NCBI RefSeq assembly: GCF_014217785.1
Contig: NZ_CP048814.1
Coordinates: forward strand, 1,054,001-1,118,000
DNA: 64,000 bases
Direction: 5' to 3'
Source: Rhodococcus triatomae
GTDB lineage: Bacteria; Actinomycetota; Actinomycetes; Mycobacteriales; Mycobacteriaceae
Shown here: one piece after another, positions 29,801-37,956 of the stretch
Position numbering within the stretch: the stretch's first letter is position 1
Layout: every line of letters begins with the position of its first letter
The notes under the pieces: model-generated
Databases searched by the model: none
Told to the model about the DNA's origin: nothing
The model's input: only the letters and a program-made list of their open reading frames with translations
Program-made: the position numbers and the translations under genes

Positions 29801-30148
29801 TCAGTCGTCGGTGACTGTCACGGCGCCGACCATGTATCGGTGGACGGAGCAGGTGTACTCGTAGACGCCCGGCCGCTCGAAGGTGTGGGTGAAACTGCCC
29901 GCACCGGTGACCCCACTGTCGAACTCTCCCGGCGCCCCGACCTGGTGGAGCAGACCACCGTCCTCGAACTCCCAGCGCACGCTCCCACCCGTGGGAATCG
30001 TGACCTCCGACGGCCCGAAGGCCAGGTGTCCGACCGTCACGACGGCATCCGGTTCGGCCGCGCCCGGCCCGCAGGCCACCGCGGACACGAGCGCCACGGA
30101 GAGCACGAACGTCACCTCGCCGCGCCGAACCGGACGACACCCGCTCAT
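29801..30148 (-). CDS. Lipoprotein cupredoxin (second copper protein)
   Basis: A 115-residue protein with lipobox AVAC near residue 26 and one cupredoxin domain. The type 1 copper ligands are visible as His68 (LLHQV), Cys100, His103 and Met106 in CSVHRYM. It likely carries electrons outside the membrane, alongside the amicyanin encoded just upstream, whose stop it overlaps (ATGA). The ligand loop CxxHxxM has the short spacing of amicyanin. Confidence 0.88.
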   Translation of the reverse strand: MSGCRPVRRGEVTFVLSVALVSAVACGPGAAEPDAVVTVGHLAFGPSEVTIPTGGSVRWEFEDGGLLHQVGAPGEFDSGVTGAGSFTHTFERPGVYEYTCSVHRYMVGAVTVTDD

Positions 30149-30489
30149 TGCACGATGACCGTTCCGACCATCGCGGGATGCGGGGTGCAGTGGTACGAGA
30201 ACGTTCCTGCCTCCTCGAATGTGTACGAATACGTTCCCTCGGTGAGTAATTCGCTCCTCAGCGTCTCGCCGAGCGCGCCGTCCCCGACGACGTCGTGGGG
30301 CAGTCCGCTGTCGTCGAACTGCCATTGCACCGTCTGCCCCTTCTCGATCGTCACGGTGGCCGGCGAGTACGCCATGTTCTTCACCTCGACGACGACGGCC
30401 GGTTCGGCCGAGGACGCGTCCGCTCCGGAGCACGCGGACACGGTGAACGCGGCCAGGGAGGCGACGAGCAGAGCGAGCAGCTTCTTCAT
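30145..30489 (-). CDS. mauC: Amicyanin-like lipoprotein
   Basis: A 114-residue type 1 copper protein. After the lipobox VSAC (Cys20) comes a cupredoxin domain with His65 (LPHDVV), and Cys101, His104, Met107 in YHCTPHPAMVG. That loop is very close to the Paracoccus amicyanin end, YHCTPHPFMRG (from memory). Amicyanin is the direct electron acceptor of TTQ amine dehydrogenase. The lipobox indicates anchoring to the outer membrane face, unlike the soluble periplasmic amicyanin of proteobacteria. It follows the multicopper oxidase gene by 10 bp. Confidence 0.9.
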   Translation of the reverse strand: MKKLLALLVASLAAFTVSACSGADASSAEPAVVVEVKNMAYSPATVTIEKGQTVQWQFDDSGLPHDVVGDGALGETLRSELLTEGTYSYTFEEAGTFSYHCTPHPAMVGTVIVQ

Positions 30490-30499
30490 GACGATCCTC

Positions 30500-32101
30500 T
30501 CAACGGATGTACCGCAGGTTCGCGGTCATTCCGGCTTCGAAGTGATATGCGTTGTGGCAATGGAACATCCATTCACCCGGGTTGTCGGCGTCGAACTCGA
30601 TCGCGAGTTCCGTCCCGGGCAGGACGTTGACCGTGTCCCGGCGAAGACCCCCGTACTCTCCGACGGCGAAGGTGTGGCCGTGAGTGTGCATCGGATGCCA
30701 CATGGTGGAGGTGTTCGTCATCGTGATCCGAATCCGCTCGCCCTCACGCATGATCAGCTTTCCGGCATCCACCCCCGCCATCCCCCAGACGTAGCGGTCG
30801 CCCGCCTGGATCAGTTCCACCCGATAGTCACGATCGGGCTCGCGGCGCTCGAGCGTCACCGACTCCGCGGGGCGCAGTTCACTCTCTGCCAGCAGCCGAC
30901 CGGCGAGCTCCGGGATCGAGCCCCCCACATCGGGATTCGCCATCGGTGCGGCATCGTCGGTACGCAGGACCGTGGAGGCATAGCCGTCCCGACCCTCGAC
31001 CTTCGCGACGACCGGCCACGTGCCGGATGCCACCGTCACCAGCACGTCGTACCGTTGCGCCATACCGATGATCAAGGTGTCCGTCGTCCGGGGAACAGTG
31101 TCGAACCCGTCGGCCGCGACCACCGTCATCTCGTGGCCGGCCACCGCGAAACGGTACGGAGTCTCCGCGGCGGCGTTGACGACACGCAGCCGGAGCCGGC
31201 TGCCCGGGGGCACCACGATCGGATCCGGATCATTCGGCGGGCGGCCGTTGATCAGGTGCAGCGGATAGGCGACGTGCTGGGTCATCCCACCCAGCGGCAC
31301 CGAGTTCCCGTGCCCGGCCGAGATGAGCTCGACGGCGACGGCCATCTCGGAGTCGGTATGTGTGGCCGGGGTACTCGATCCCCCGTGTCCCCCGTGTCCG
31401 CCGTGTCCCCCCGAGATGTCGGGGTTGAGCGCCATGAGCACGGCCTCGGGCGTGGTACCCATGCCGTCGACCCAGTCGTCGAGAACGAGCACGGCATCGA
31501 CGTCGGCACCGGTCGTGTCGTCCGGGTCCTCCACCACGAAGGCCCCGAACAACCCCCGGTCCGCCTGCAGCCCACTGTGCGAGTGATACCAGTGCGTACC
31601 GGGATCGGGGACGACGAAGCTGTAGTCGAACGTCGTGCCGGGCCGGATCGGCGGCTGGGTGACCGGTGCAGCTCCGTCCATGTCGTTGCGGATCCGGATT
31701 CCGTGCCAGTGCAGCGTGGTGTCGGCATCCAGCCCGTTCGCGACCGTGACGTCGACGCGGTCCCCCTTCGTCATCCGCAACTCGGGAGCGACCGCGTTAC
31801 CCCCGTACGCCCACGTGTCCACCAGCCGGCCGCCCAGGTCCACCGTGGCGAACCCGGCGGACAGCGCGAATGCGGCTACGTCACCGCTCGTCTCGCGCGC
31901 CGCCTCCGCAGCGGCCACTTCCGGGTCGGTCGGCAGGATGTAGTCGAGATCGGCCGCCGCCGACTGTGCCCCGGACGAATCCGGGCTACAGCCGGCGGCG
32001 CCGAACCCGAGGGCACCGAGACCCACCGCCCCGGCACCGAGTGAGCCGAGAGCGAGGAACCGGCGCCGGCCGAGCACCGACCCGTTGTCGGGTCGTGTCA
32101 T
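30500..32101 (-). CDS. Tat-exported multicopper oxidase lipoprotein
   Basis: Three-domain multicopper oxidase of 533 residues. The N-terminus combines a twin-arginine signal (GRRRFLALG) with a lipobox (GAAGC, Cys38). The copper sites are HWHG at 131-134, HWYHSH at 170-175, HPMHTHGHTF and HCHNAYHFEAGM near the C-terminus, giving type 1, 2 and 3 coppers. A GGHGGHGGHGG tract at residues 231-241 could bind extra metal. It overlaps the stop of mauB (ATGA) and precedes amicyanin, so it belongs to the amine operon. It could accept electrons from amicyanin and reduce oxygen, or take part in cofactor maturation; both are inference. Confidence 0.93.
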   Translation of the reverse strand: MTRPDNGSVLGRRRFLALGSLGAGAVGLGALGFGAAGCSPDSSGAQSAAADLDYILPTDPEVAAAEAARETSGDVAAFALSAGFATVDLGGRLVDTWAYGGNAVAPELRMTKGDRVDVTVANGLDADTTLHWHGIRIRNDMDGAAPVTQPPIRPGTTFDYSFVVPDPGTHWYHSHSGLQADRGLFGAFVVEDPDDTTGADVDAVLVLDDWVDGMGTTPEAVLMALNPDISGGHGGHGGHGGSSTPATHTDSEMAVAVELISAGHGNSVPLGGMTQHVAYPLHLINGRPPNDPDPIVVPPGSRLRLRVVNAAAETPYRFAVAGHEMTVVAADGFDTVPRTTDTLIIGMAQRYDVLVTVASGTWPVVAKVEGRDGYASTVLRTDDAAPMANPDVGGSIPELAGRLLAESELRPAESVTLERREPDRDYRVELIQAGDRYVWGMAGVDAGKLIMREGERIRITMTNTSTMWHPMHTHGHTFAVGEYGGLRRDTVNVLPGTELAIEFDADNPGEWMFHCHNAYHFEAGMTANLRYIR

Positions 32102-33423
32102 TCGATCACCTGCGGGGTGAGCAGGGTCCCGAGATCGTCCACGTTGCCGGAGACGTCGGCGGAACTGACCTGTGCGCCGTCCTCCGCGGCGATCCCGACG
32201 ATCTTCTGACCCGATTCGCCGTCCTGTTCCGGACCACTGCCGAGAACGTACAGCGTCTTTCCGTCCACCGAGAAGGTCGTGCTGTCGATGGAAGTGAGCC
32301 CCAGGGCCTCGAGATCGAGGCTCGCGACGGTGGCGAGTCCCTCGGCGTCGAACAACTCGATCCTCACGACGTCTCCGGCGCGCGCCGAGTGTGGATGCAC
32401 CACGGAATCGGTGTACTCGATCGCGATCCGGGTGCCGTCGGCGGAGATCGTGTTCTCGGCGAACCGGCCTCCGTCCCGGCCGGCGTTGCCGATCGGAGCG
32501 ATCTCCGATTCCGGGAGGCCGTCGGAGAAGTCGAAGACGTAGACGTCCCCGTTCGCTCCCACCAGCAGAGCGGAATCGGCGTCCGCCGCCCAGGCCGCCT
32601 TGCGGTTGCTCACGAAGTCGTCCGGGAGCACTGCGCTGCGCGCGGTCTCGGACGGCACACCCGAGTCGTCGATGCCGACGTGCAGCAACTCGCCGGTGTC
32701 CTCGCACACGCTGTACAGCTCGTGTCCGACCATCCAGGTGAACGGACCACAGCCGATCACCTGAAGAGACCCGCTCTCCTCCTTCGCCTCGAGGTCGACG
32801 ACCCTGATGCCGTAGAGGCCGTCGTCCCACGTGACGAAGTACCTGCCGTCCGACGTCACCGCGTTCGAACCCGGGCGCGAATGCACGCGGGCGTAGTCCG
32901 GCAGCAACACCTCGTCGGGTTCGATCAGGTTGCCGGAGTATGTGGTGACGGTGAAGTCCGCGGCGCCACGGGATCCGCGTGGACGCCACACCTCGGCGGC
33001 GAGCACCGCGGGATCGCTCGACTGCTCGCCGACGAAGCCGTGGATGACCGGGTCCCAGATTCCCGGCCCCACCACGATCCGGCTTCCGGCGACGCCGGTG
33101 ACCGGGTCGATGACGTTGACGCCGAGTTCGAGCTTTCCGAAACCTCCTGCCACGGCGAGTAGTTCGTTCGGACCGATCGGATCGATCTCGTTGGTGTAGA
33201 CCTTCTCCGGGATCTCTCCGATCTCCTGGTCCTCGGATCCGACGGTGATGCCGTCCTCGGGCGGAATGACCGGGACCGTCTGATAGGTGACCTCGCCCGA
33301 CGACGACGGCTCGTCGTCGTTCGACCCGCATCCCGTCAGTACCACCAGTGCGGTGACCGGAACGAGAACCGCGGCCGAACGGACGAAGGTCCGTCCGGAC
33401 ACCTGCCGGGAACGACGTGTCAT
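32098..33423 (-). CDS. mauB: Amine dehydrogenase heavy chain (MauB-like), lipoprotein
   Basis: A 441-residue exported beta-propeller protein. It has an RSAAVLVPVTALVVLTGC lipoprotein signal and then repeated blades (AVTSDGRYFVTWDDGLYGIRVVDLEAKEE style). The family pattern includes RPRGSRGAADFTVTTYSG and the final TFSVDGKTLYVLGSG. It forms the large subunit holding the TTQ light chain. It starts at ATG 33423 overlapping the mauA stop and ends overlapping the oxidase start, so A, B and the oxidase are translationally coupled. Substrate could be methylamine or an aralkylamine. Confidence 0.87.
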   Translation of the reverse strand: MTRRSRQVSGRTFVRSAAVLVPVTALVVLTGCGSNDDEPSSSGEVTYQTVPVIPPEDGITVGSEDQEIGEIPEKVYTNEIDPIGPNELLAVAGGFGKLELGVNVIDPVTGVAGSRIVVGPGIWDPVIHGFVGEQSSDPAVLAAEVWRPRGSRGAADFTVTTYSGNLIEPDEVLLPDYARVHSRPGSNAVTSDGRYFVTWDDGLYGIRVVDLEAKEESGSLQVIGCGPFTWMVGHELYSVCEDTGELLHVGIDDSGVPSETARSAVLPDDFVSNRKAAWAADADSALLVGANGDVYVFDFSDGLPESEIAPIGNAGRDGGRFAENTISADGTRIAIEYTDSVVHPHSARAGDVVRIELFDAEGLATVASLDLEALGLTSIDSTTFSVDGKTLYVLGSGPEQDGESGQKIVGIAAEDGAQVSSADVSGNVDDLGTLLTPQVIE

Positions 33424-34085
33424 GATCCCGCCCCCACCTTCGGCCGCACCGCCGGGGTGACCTGGCAGTCCTCGCCGATGATGGGAGCCATCGTGCAGGT
33501 GTAGGACTGGGACTCGTCCGACACGCACCAGATGATCTCCTGGTCGTAGCTGCCCGACACGGGGTTGTACATGATCGCCTGCGTGTCGGGCTCGCCGCAG
33601 AACGCGTTCGAACAGGACGGCGCGCCACAGCAGTCGTAGTAGGCGATGAGATAGGTCTTCCCGTCGTCGGGATCGGTACAGCATCCGACCCAGAACTCGG
33701 CGCCGGGCTTGGAACCCGGAGCGCAGGTGGTGACGCCGCCACCGTTGCAGGCGGCACAGGACGTACCGTCCATGTTGCACCAGCGCCAGTACTCGCATTC
33801 GGCGGGATCGTGTCCGTCGAAGTCGAGCAGTTGAGGCTCGCCCCCGCCTTCCGGCGCGGGCGTCTCCTGGGCGAATGCACTGCGCGTGACGGGAAGTGAG
33901 CTGATCAGCGCGACACCGGACACCCCCATCGTCCAGCGTCCGATGCGGCTGATCATCGACCGCCGCGAGACCCTCTCGGACATCCTCCGGGTGGCTCGGC
34001 TGGCGAACGTTCCGCCCTTTCCCGCCATCCACTCGGACTGTTCCCGGACGGTGTTCTCGTCCACCGGGTAGCGGTTCTCGTACAT
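33420..34085 (-). CDS. mauA: TTQ amine dehydrogenase light chain (MauA-like)
   Basis: A 221-residue precursor with a long leader carrying a twin-arginine element (RRSMISRIGRW near residue 41) and a probable cleavage after AFA. The mature part is Cys-rich with the family signature CEYWRWCNMDGTSC, then FWVGCC, KTYLIAYYDCCG and EIIWCVSDE. Trp132 and Trp186 match the two tryptophans crosslinked to tryptophan tryptophylquinone in Paracoccus. The mature chain has 14 Cys; the classical enzyme has 12 (six disulfides). It makes the catalytic subunit oxidising primary amines to aldehydes and ammonia. It follows mauD by 47 bp. Confidence 0.93.
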   Translation of the reverse strand: MYENRYPVDENTVREQSEWMAGKGGTFASRATRRMSERVSRRSMISRIGRWTMGVSGVALISSLPVTRSAFAQETPAPEGGGEPQLLDFDGHDPAECEYWRWCNMDGTSCAACNGGGVTTCAPGSKPGAEFWVGCCTDPDDGKTYLIAYYDCCGAPSCSNAFCGEPDTQAIMYNPVSGSYDQEIIWCVSDESQSYTCTMAPIIGEDCQVTPAVRPKVGAGS

Positions 34086-34132
34086 GTTTCCGTCGTCCAA
34101 CGACTTCTCCGATCGTGAGTGAGTTCCCCAGG

Positions 34133-34741
34133 TCACGCGGATGCGCGAGCAGTGGCGTGTGAGTGCAGGTGTTGCAGCGACGGCGTACCGGATTCCAGTG
34201 CGTTGAGCAGGCTTTCGACCTGTGCCATGTGATTGCACAATCCCTTGGCGCGGATCTTGCCGTGCTCGTCGAGGATCACCCCGTACGGTGTGGTGCCGAT
34301 CTGGTAGGCGATACCGACGTCGCGGGCATCGACGTAGCCGAGCTCGTCCCCTATATTGCTGCCGGCGAGAAATTCCTCGTGCTCCTCCGACGTACCGTCC
34401 GAGACGATGACGACGTCGATCCCCTTCTCGGCCTTGGCCATCGCTCGGACACCGGGGAGCAGGCTCTTGCAGGTCGAGCACGTCGGCGCGGTGAACAGCA
34501 GCAGTTGCGCCCTGTCGCGGTGGCCACCGACGGCGACCTCACGCCCGAGGTGGTCGACGAGGCCCCGGAAGGACGGGCCGGCCTGTTCGAGCTTCGGGCC
34601 GGTGTCCATCATCCTCGCCCCCAGGGGGCCGAGCCGCACGTGCACCCGGCCGATCTCTCGGGCCAGCGCGAGCACCATGAGGAAGAGGACGGTGACGGCG
34701 ATCGCGAGCACGGCGATCGCGACGAGGAGAAACGTGGTCAT
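34133..34741 (-). CDS. mauD: MauD-like thioredoxin-fold maturation protein
   Basis: A 202-residue protein with an N-terminal membrane anchor (residues 4-28) and an external thioredoxin-like domain containing Cys88 and Cys91 in TAPTCSTCKSLLP. The cis-Pro region is GTTPYGVILDEHGKI. MauD is needed for disulfide formation in the Cys-rich light chain. ATG at 34741 follows mauE by 32 bp. Confidence 0.92.
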   Translation of the reverse strand: MTTFLLVAIAVLAIAVTVLFLMVLALAREIGRVHVRLGPLGARMMDTGPKLEQAGPSFRGLVDHLGREVAVGGHRDRAQLLLFTAPTCSTCKSLLPGVRAMAKAEKGIDVVIVSDGTSEEHEEFLAGSNIGDELGYVDARDVGIAYQIGTTPYGVILDEHGKIRAKGLCNHMAQVESLLNALESGTPSLQHLHSHATARASA

Positions 34742-34773
34742 GGCATCGGTCCTGTCGTCGTGGAGAGTGCGTA

Positions 34774-35352
34774 CTACCGGAGTGGTTCGAGCGCCCGCAG
34801 CGAGGTGGAGGCGGGAGACAGGTGGTCGTCCACCGGCCGTCGGCCGAGGGACACCACCGCGCGCAGCTGCGCGAAAGCCGCTGACGCGGAGAGGAACAAC
34901 GCAGCAGCGGCGACACCGGCGAGATGTTCGAGGACGCCGGCTCCGGCACCTGCCGTCACCGCGAGTGCGACGGACGTCAGCGCGAGGGCACCGGCCCGCG
35001 CGGCATGGAACCAGCCGATACGGGGCACGTCGTCCGAGCCACCGAACGCGAAGCACCCGCAATCGAGGTCCCGGCGACCACGCACGAGGTTGATCGTGAG
35101 ACCGGCGAAGAAGGCCAGGAACAGTGCCGCCGCGGCGAGTGCCGCCCAGGTCCGGGCGATCCCGAGGATCAGCGCTCCTCCGACGACGATCTCGGCGATC
35201 GGGAGCAGCCTCGCGACCGCGGCCTCGACCGGGGCAGGAAGCAGCGCATATCCCTGGACGGCTGTCAGCAGCCCGGCGCGGTCTCGGAGTTTCGGTAGGC
35301 CCGCGAGCACCAGCGTTCCGCCGAGCACCGACGCCACAGTCACCCAGATCAT
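34774..35352 (-). CDS. mauE: MauE-like membrane protein
   Basis: A 192-residue membrane protein of the DoxX-like/MauE fold with four hydrophobic segments and a Cys pair in RDLDCGCFAFGGSDDVPR. MauE works with MauD in light-chain disulfide formation. ATG 35352 is preceded by a GGGAC site. It is the first gene of the amine operon and faces the APC permease across 243 bp. Confidence 0.9.
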   Translation of the reverse strand: MIWVTVASVLGGTLVLAGLPKLRDRAGLLTAVQGYALLPAPVEAAVARLLPIAEIVVGGALILGIARTWAALAAAALFLAFFAGLTINLVRGRRDLDCGCFAFGGSDDVPRIGWFHAARAGALALTSVALAVTAGAGAGVLEHLAGVAAAALFLSASAAFAQLRAVVSLGRRPVDDHLSPASTSLRALEPLR

Positions 35353-35536
35353 GTCGCTGTCCCTTCGCCGTCGATCGGTGTGCCGCACCATCGTGCGAAT
35401 CGAATGCGTCACCCGTGCTTCCCGAACGAAACAAGCGCTCGCACCACGAGTGGAAATGCGCCCCGGAATCGATTTCCACTTGGATGCGACACACCCGTGC
35501 GCGCCGGTAACCGACCCGTAACACGGGGCAGTTAGC

Positions 35537-35548
35537 TTGACCAGTCAA
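35537..35548. promoter_or_regulatory. Palindrome in the permease/mau divergent promoter
   Basis: TTGACCAGTCAA (arms TTGAC/GTCAA) lies 48 bp upstream of the permease start. It could be an operator for the IclR regulator encoded after the permease, or overlap a -35 element (TTGACC). Confidence 0.4.
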
Positions 35549-35595
35549 CCGAGAGCTCTACAGCCTGGTGGGCTCCACCGACGGGGACGAGGGCC

Positions 35596-37128
35596 GTGAC
35601 AGCAGCACTCCGGGCGGCCATCGCCCGATCACACGACGCCGATCGGACTCCGGATCCGGTGTACTCCCCGCTGCATGCCCTCGGGCGAAGGCAGCTGTCA
35701 CCGATCGACCTTCTCGGGCAGTCCCTCTCGACCATCGCCCCCGCCACCGGAATGGTCTTCATCGCCCTGTGGATGGTCTCGCACCAGCCGGGCGTGACGG
35801 GGTTGGCCGCCATCGCCGCCACCACCGCGGTGGTGAGCCTGGTCGCCGTCTGCATCACCCAATTCACCCGACGGCTGGCGGCGGCGGGTTCGCTCTACAG
35901 TTTCGTGTTCCAGGGCCTGAGCGCGCGCGCAACCCTGACCACCGGGACCGCACTGCTGCTCGGCTATCTCGGGATCTCGATCTCGGTACTCGCCAACGCG
36001 GCGGACAGTCTGCTGGGTGTCGCGGTGGCGCTCGGACACCGGCCGCCTCAGCCGGGCGCACAGCTGGCCGTCGTCGCACTGATCGCCGTCACGGTGACAG
36101 TCATCGCGGTCCGTGGGGTGCGGTTCGCGACCCGGGCGATCCTCGTCGTCGAGATCTGCTCCCTCGCACTGATCGTCGCGGTCATGATCGGTTCCCCCGC
36201 GGAGGCGTCCACGGCCGCTGCGGTCCCGCATTCGCCGATGAGCATCATGCCCTTCCTGGCGATGCTCACGGTGCTGAGCATGGCGGGATTCGAGAGTTCC
36301 GCATTCTTCGGCCCCGAGGCGAAACGTCCGCTCGCAACCGTGTCACGGACCGTACTCATCTCCCCGGTGATCTGCGGGGCACTGTTCGTGTTCGCCGCGT
36401 GGGCTGCGCTGGCCGGACACGGCTCCGTCATCGTCGGCGCCTACTTCGAGGGCACCGCGTCGGGGGCGAGCGTCGAACTGGTCCTGGCCGTCAAGATCGG
36501 GATGACCTGCTCCTGGTTCGCTTCCACTCTCGGATGTGCTCAGGCCGGTTCCCGGCTGCTCTACTCGATGGGGGTCGAGCGAGTACTGCCGACGTCGCTG
36601 GCGCGGGTGCACCGCCGCTTCCGCACCCCGTACGTCGCGGTGACGACGTTCACCGTCGCCGGGCTCGGTGGCGCACTGCTCTTCTCGCTCACCGTCCTGG
36701 GTGACGCGGCCGGATTCAACGGTGTCGTCGAGATCGCCTTGGTCTCCGCCTACACTCTCGTCGCCGCGGCGTCCCTGCGATTCCTGAACCGGATCGGCGA
36801 ACACACCGTACTCAGCCGAGCCGCCGCGGTCGCCGTCACCCTGGTGGGCGGGTCGCTGCTGGTGTACATCGTCGTCGACGGAGTGGCGCACCGATTCTGG
36901 GCGGTTCCCGCCGCGCTGGTGACGATCGCCCTGTCCGGGACCGTCTGGTACCGCATCCTCCGCAGGGTCCGCCCCGACAGCCTCGCGACCATCGGAGCAT
37001 TCGACAGCGTCGAGACCGCGGACATCCTTCCCGGCGCGGGACGGCTCGTCATCGACGACGACGGCCGCAGACGCATCCTGCCCGACCCCGGGCCGGGGCC
37101 CCACGTGGCCGGCGGGGATCGGCCGTGA
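35596..37128 (+). CDS. APC family amino acid/amine permease
   Basis: A 510-residue protein with about twelve hydrophobic segments in the amino acid-polyamine-organocation pattern: SPIDLLGQSLSTIAPATGMVF, then GFESSAFFGPEAKRPLATVSRTVLISP in the middle. The C-terminal 40 residues are hydrophilic. GTG 35596 has a GACGAGG site. Its stop overlaps the IclR start (GTGA). Divergence from the amine dehydrogenase operon suggests import of the primary amine substrate or its amino acid precursor. Confidence 0.9.
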   Translation: MTAALRAAIARSHDADRTPDPVYSPLHALGRRQLSPIDLLGQSLSTIAPATGMVFIALWMVSHQPGVTGLAAIAATTAVVSLVAVCITQFTRRLAAAGSLYSFVFQGLSARATLTTGTALLLGYLGISISVLANAADSLLGVAVALGHRPPQPGAQLAVVALIAVTVTVIAVRGVRFATRAILVVEICSLALIVAVMIGSPAEASTAAAVPHSPMSIMPFLAMLTVLSMAGFESSAFFGPEAKRPLATVSRTVLISPVICGALFVFAAWAALAGHGSVIVGAYFEGTASGASVELVLAVKIGMTCSWFASTLGCAQAGSRLLYSMGVERVLPTSLARVHRRFRTPYVAVTTFTVAGLGGALLFSLTVLGDAAGFNGVVEIALVSAYTLVAAASLRFLNRIGEHTVLSRAAAVAVTLVGGSLLVYIVVDGVAHRFWAVPAALVTIALSGTVWYRILRRVRPDSLATIGAFDSVETADILPGAGRLVIDDDGRRRILPDPGPGPHVAGGDRP

Positions 37129-37916
37129 CGTCGGCGTCGCCGGGGCATTCGCCGAGTGGCACCGGGCGTGGTAGCGGCTCCACGGCACAGCATTTCAGTG
37201 GGCAGCAGCCACGAGCGGTGCAGAAGGCGCTCGGCATGCTCGAGGCCGTCGCGCGGCTCGGGCCCGGCACGTCGGCGAAGGAGATCGCGAAGTTCGCCGG
37301 AGTACCCACCACCACGGCGTACCGGATGCTGAACCTCCTCGTCGCAGACGGTTTCCTGGTCCGGGTACCCGATCTGTCCGGCTTCGCCCTGGGGCGACGT
37401 ACCGCCGAGCTCGCACACGCCGCGACGGAGAGCGAACCGGACATCTCGCTCCACGACGTGGTCGAGGAACTGCGCGGCCACACCCGATTCGGGCTGCACG
37501 TCGCCTCGTTCGGAGGCGGCCGGCTCCGGCTCGTGGACAAGGACCCCGACCACGAGATCATCGCGATCTCGACTCTTGCGAAGGACCTGCACGCCAACGC
37601 CCTGGGCAAGCTCCTCCTCGCCCACGACCCGAGCGTGCGGCCCGACCCCGAGTTGAGGCGTCTCACCGAGCACACCGTCGACGACCCCGTTCTGCTCGAC
37701 CGGGAACTGTCGACCATCCGATGCGACGGATATGCGGTGGAGAACCAGGAGTCACGGCTCGGACGCGCGGCTCTGGCGGTCCCGATCCGGGACCAGCTCG
37801 CCGTCGTCGTCGGCGGCCTCTACGTGCAGGGTTCGGTCGAGCGCGTCACCGCCCGCGATCGCGAACTCGTGCAGTTCCTCTTCGACGGAGCCCGTCGGCT
37901 GACCGGCCTGATCTGA
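37125..37916 (+). CDS. IclR family regulator
   Basis: A 263-residue regulator with a winged helix (VQKALGMLEAVARLGPGTSA, EIAKFAGVPTTTAYRMLNLL) and an IclR effector domain ending AVPIRDQLAVVVGGLYVQG. It overlaps the permease stop by 4 bp and so is co-expressed with it. It likely controls the permease operon and the divergent mau operon in response to an amine-derived metabolite. The first 25 residues are Gly/Ser-rich and poorly conserved in type. Confidence 0.9.
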   Translation: MTSASPGHSPSGTGRGSGSTAQHFSGQQPRAVQKALGMLEAVARLGPGTSAKEIAKFAGVPTTTAYRMLNLLVADGFLVRVPDLSGFALGRRTAELAHAATESEPDISLHDVVEELRGHTRFGLHVASFGGGRLRLVDKDPDHEIIAISTLAKDLHANALGKLLLAHDPSVRPDPELRRLTEHTVDDPVLLDRELSTIRCDGYAVENQESRLGRAALAVPIRDQLAVVVGGLYVQGSVERVTARDRELVQFLFDGARRLTGLI

Positions 37917-37956
37917 ACGCCACGTTCGGGCCCCGCCGGTGCCACGGGTGGGCACG

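Noticed and set aside
28979-32044. A 1021-codon open frame on the plus strand across the mau region
   Set aside because: It is antisense to mauF, two cupredoxins and the multicopper oxidase, all with clear motifs. Long antisense frames are a normal result of GC-rich third positions; its translation is Arg/His-rich with no domain.
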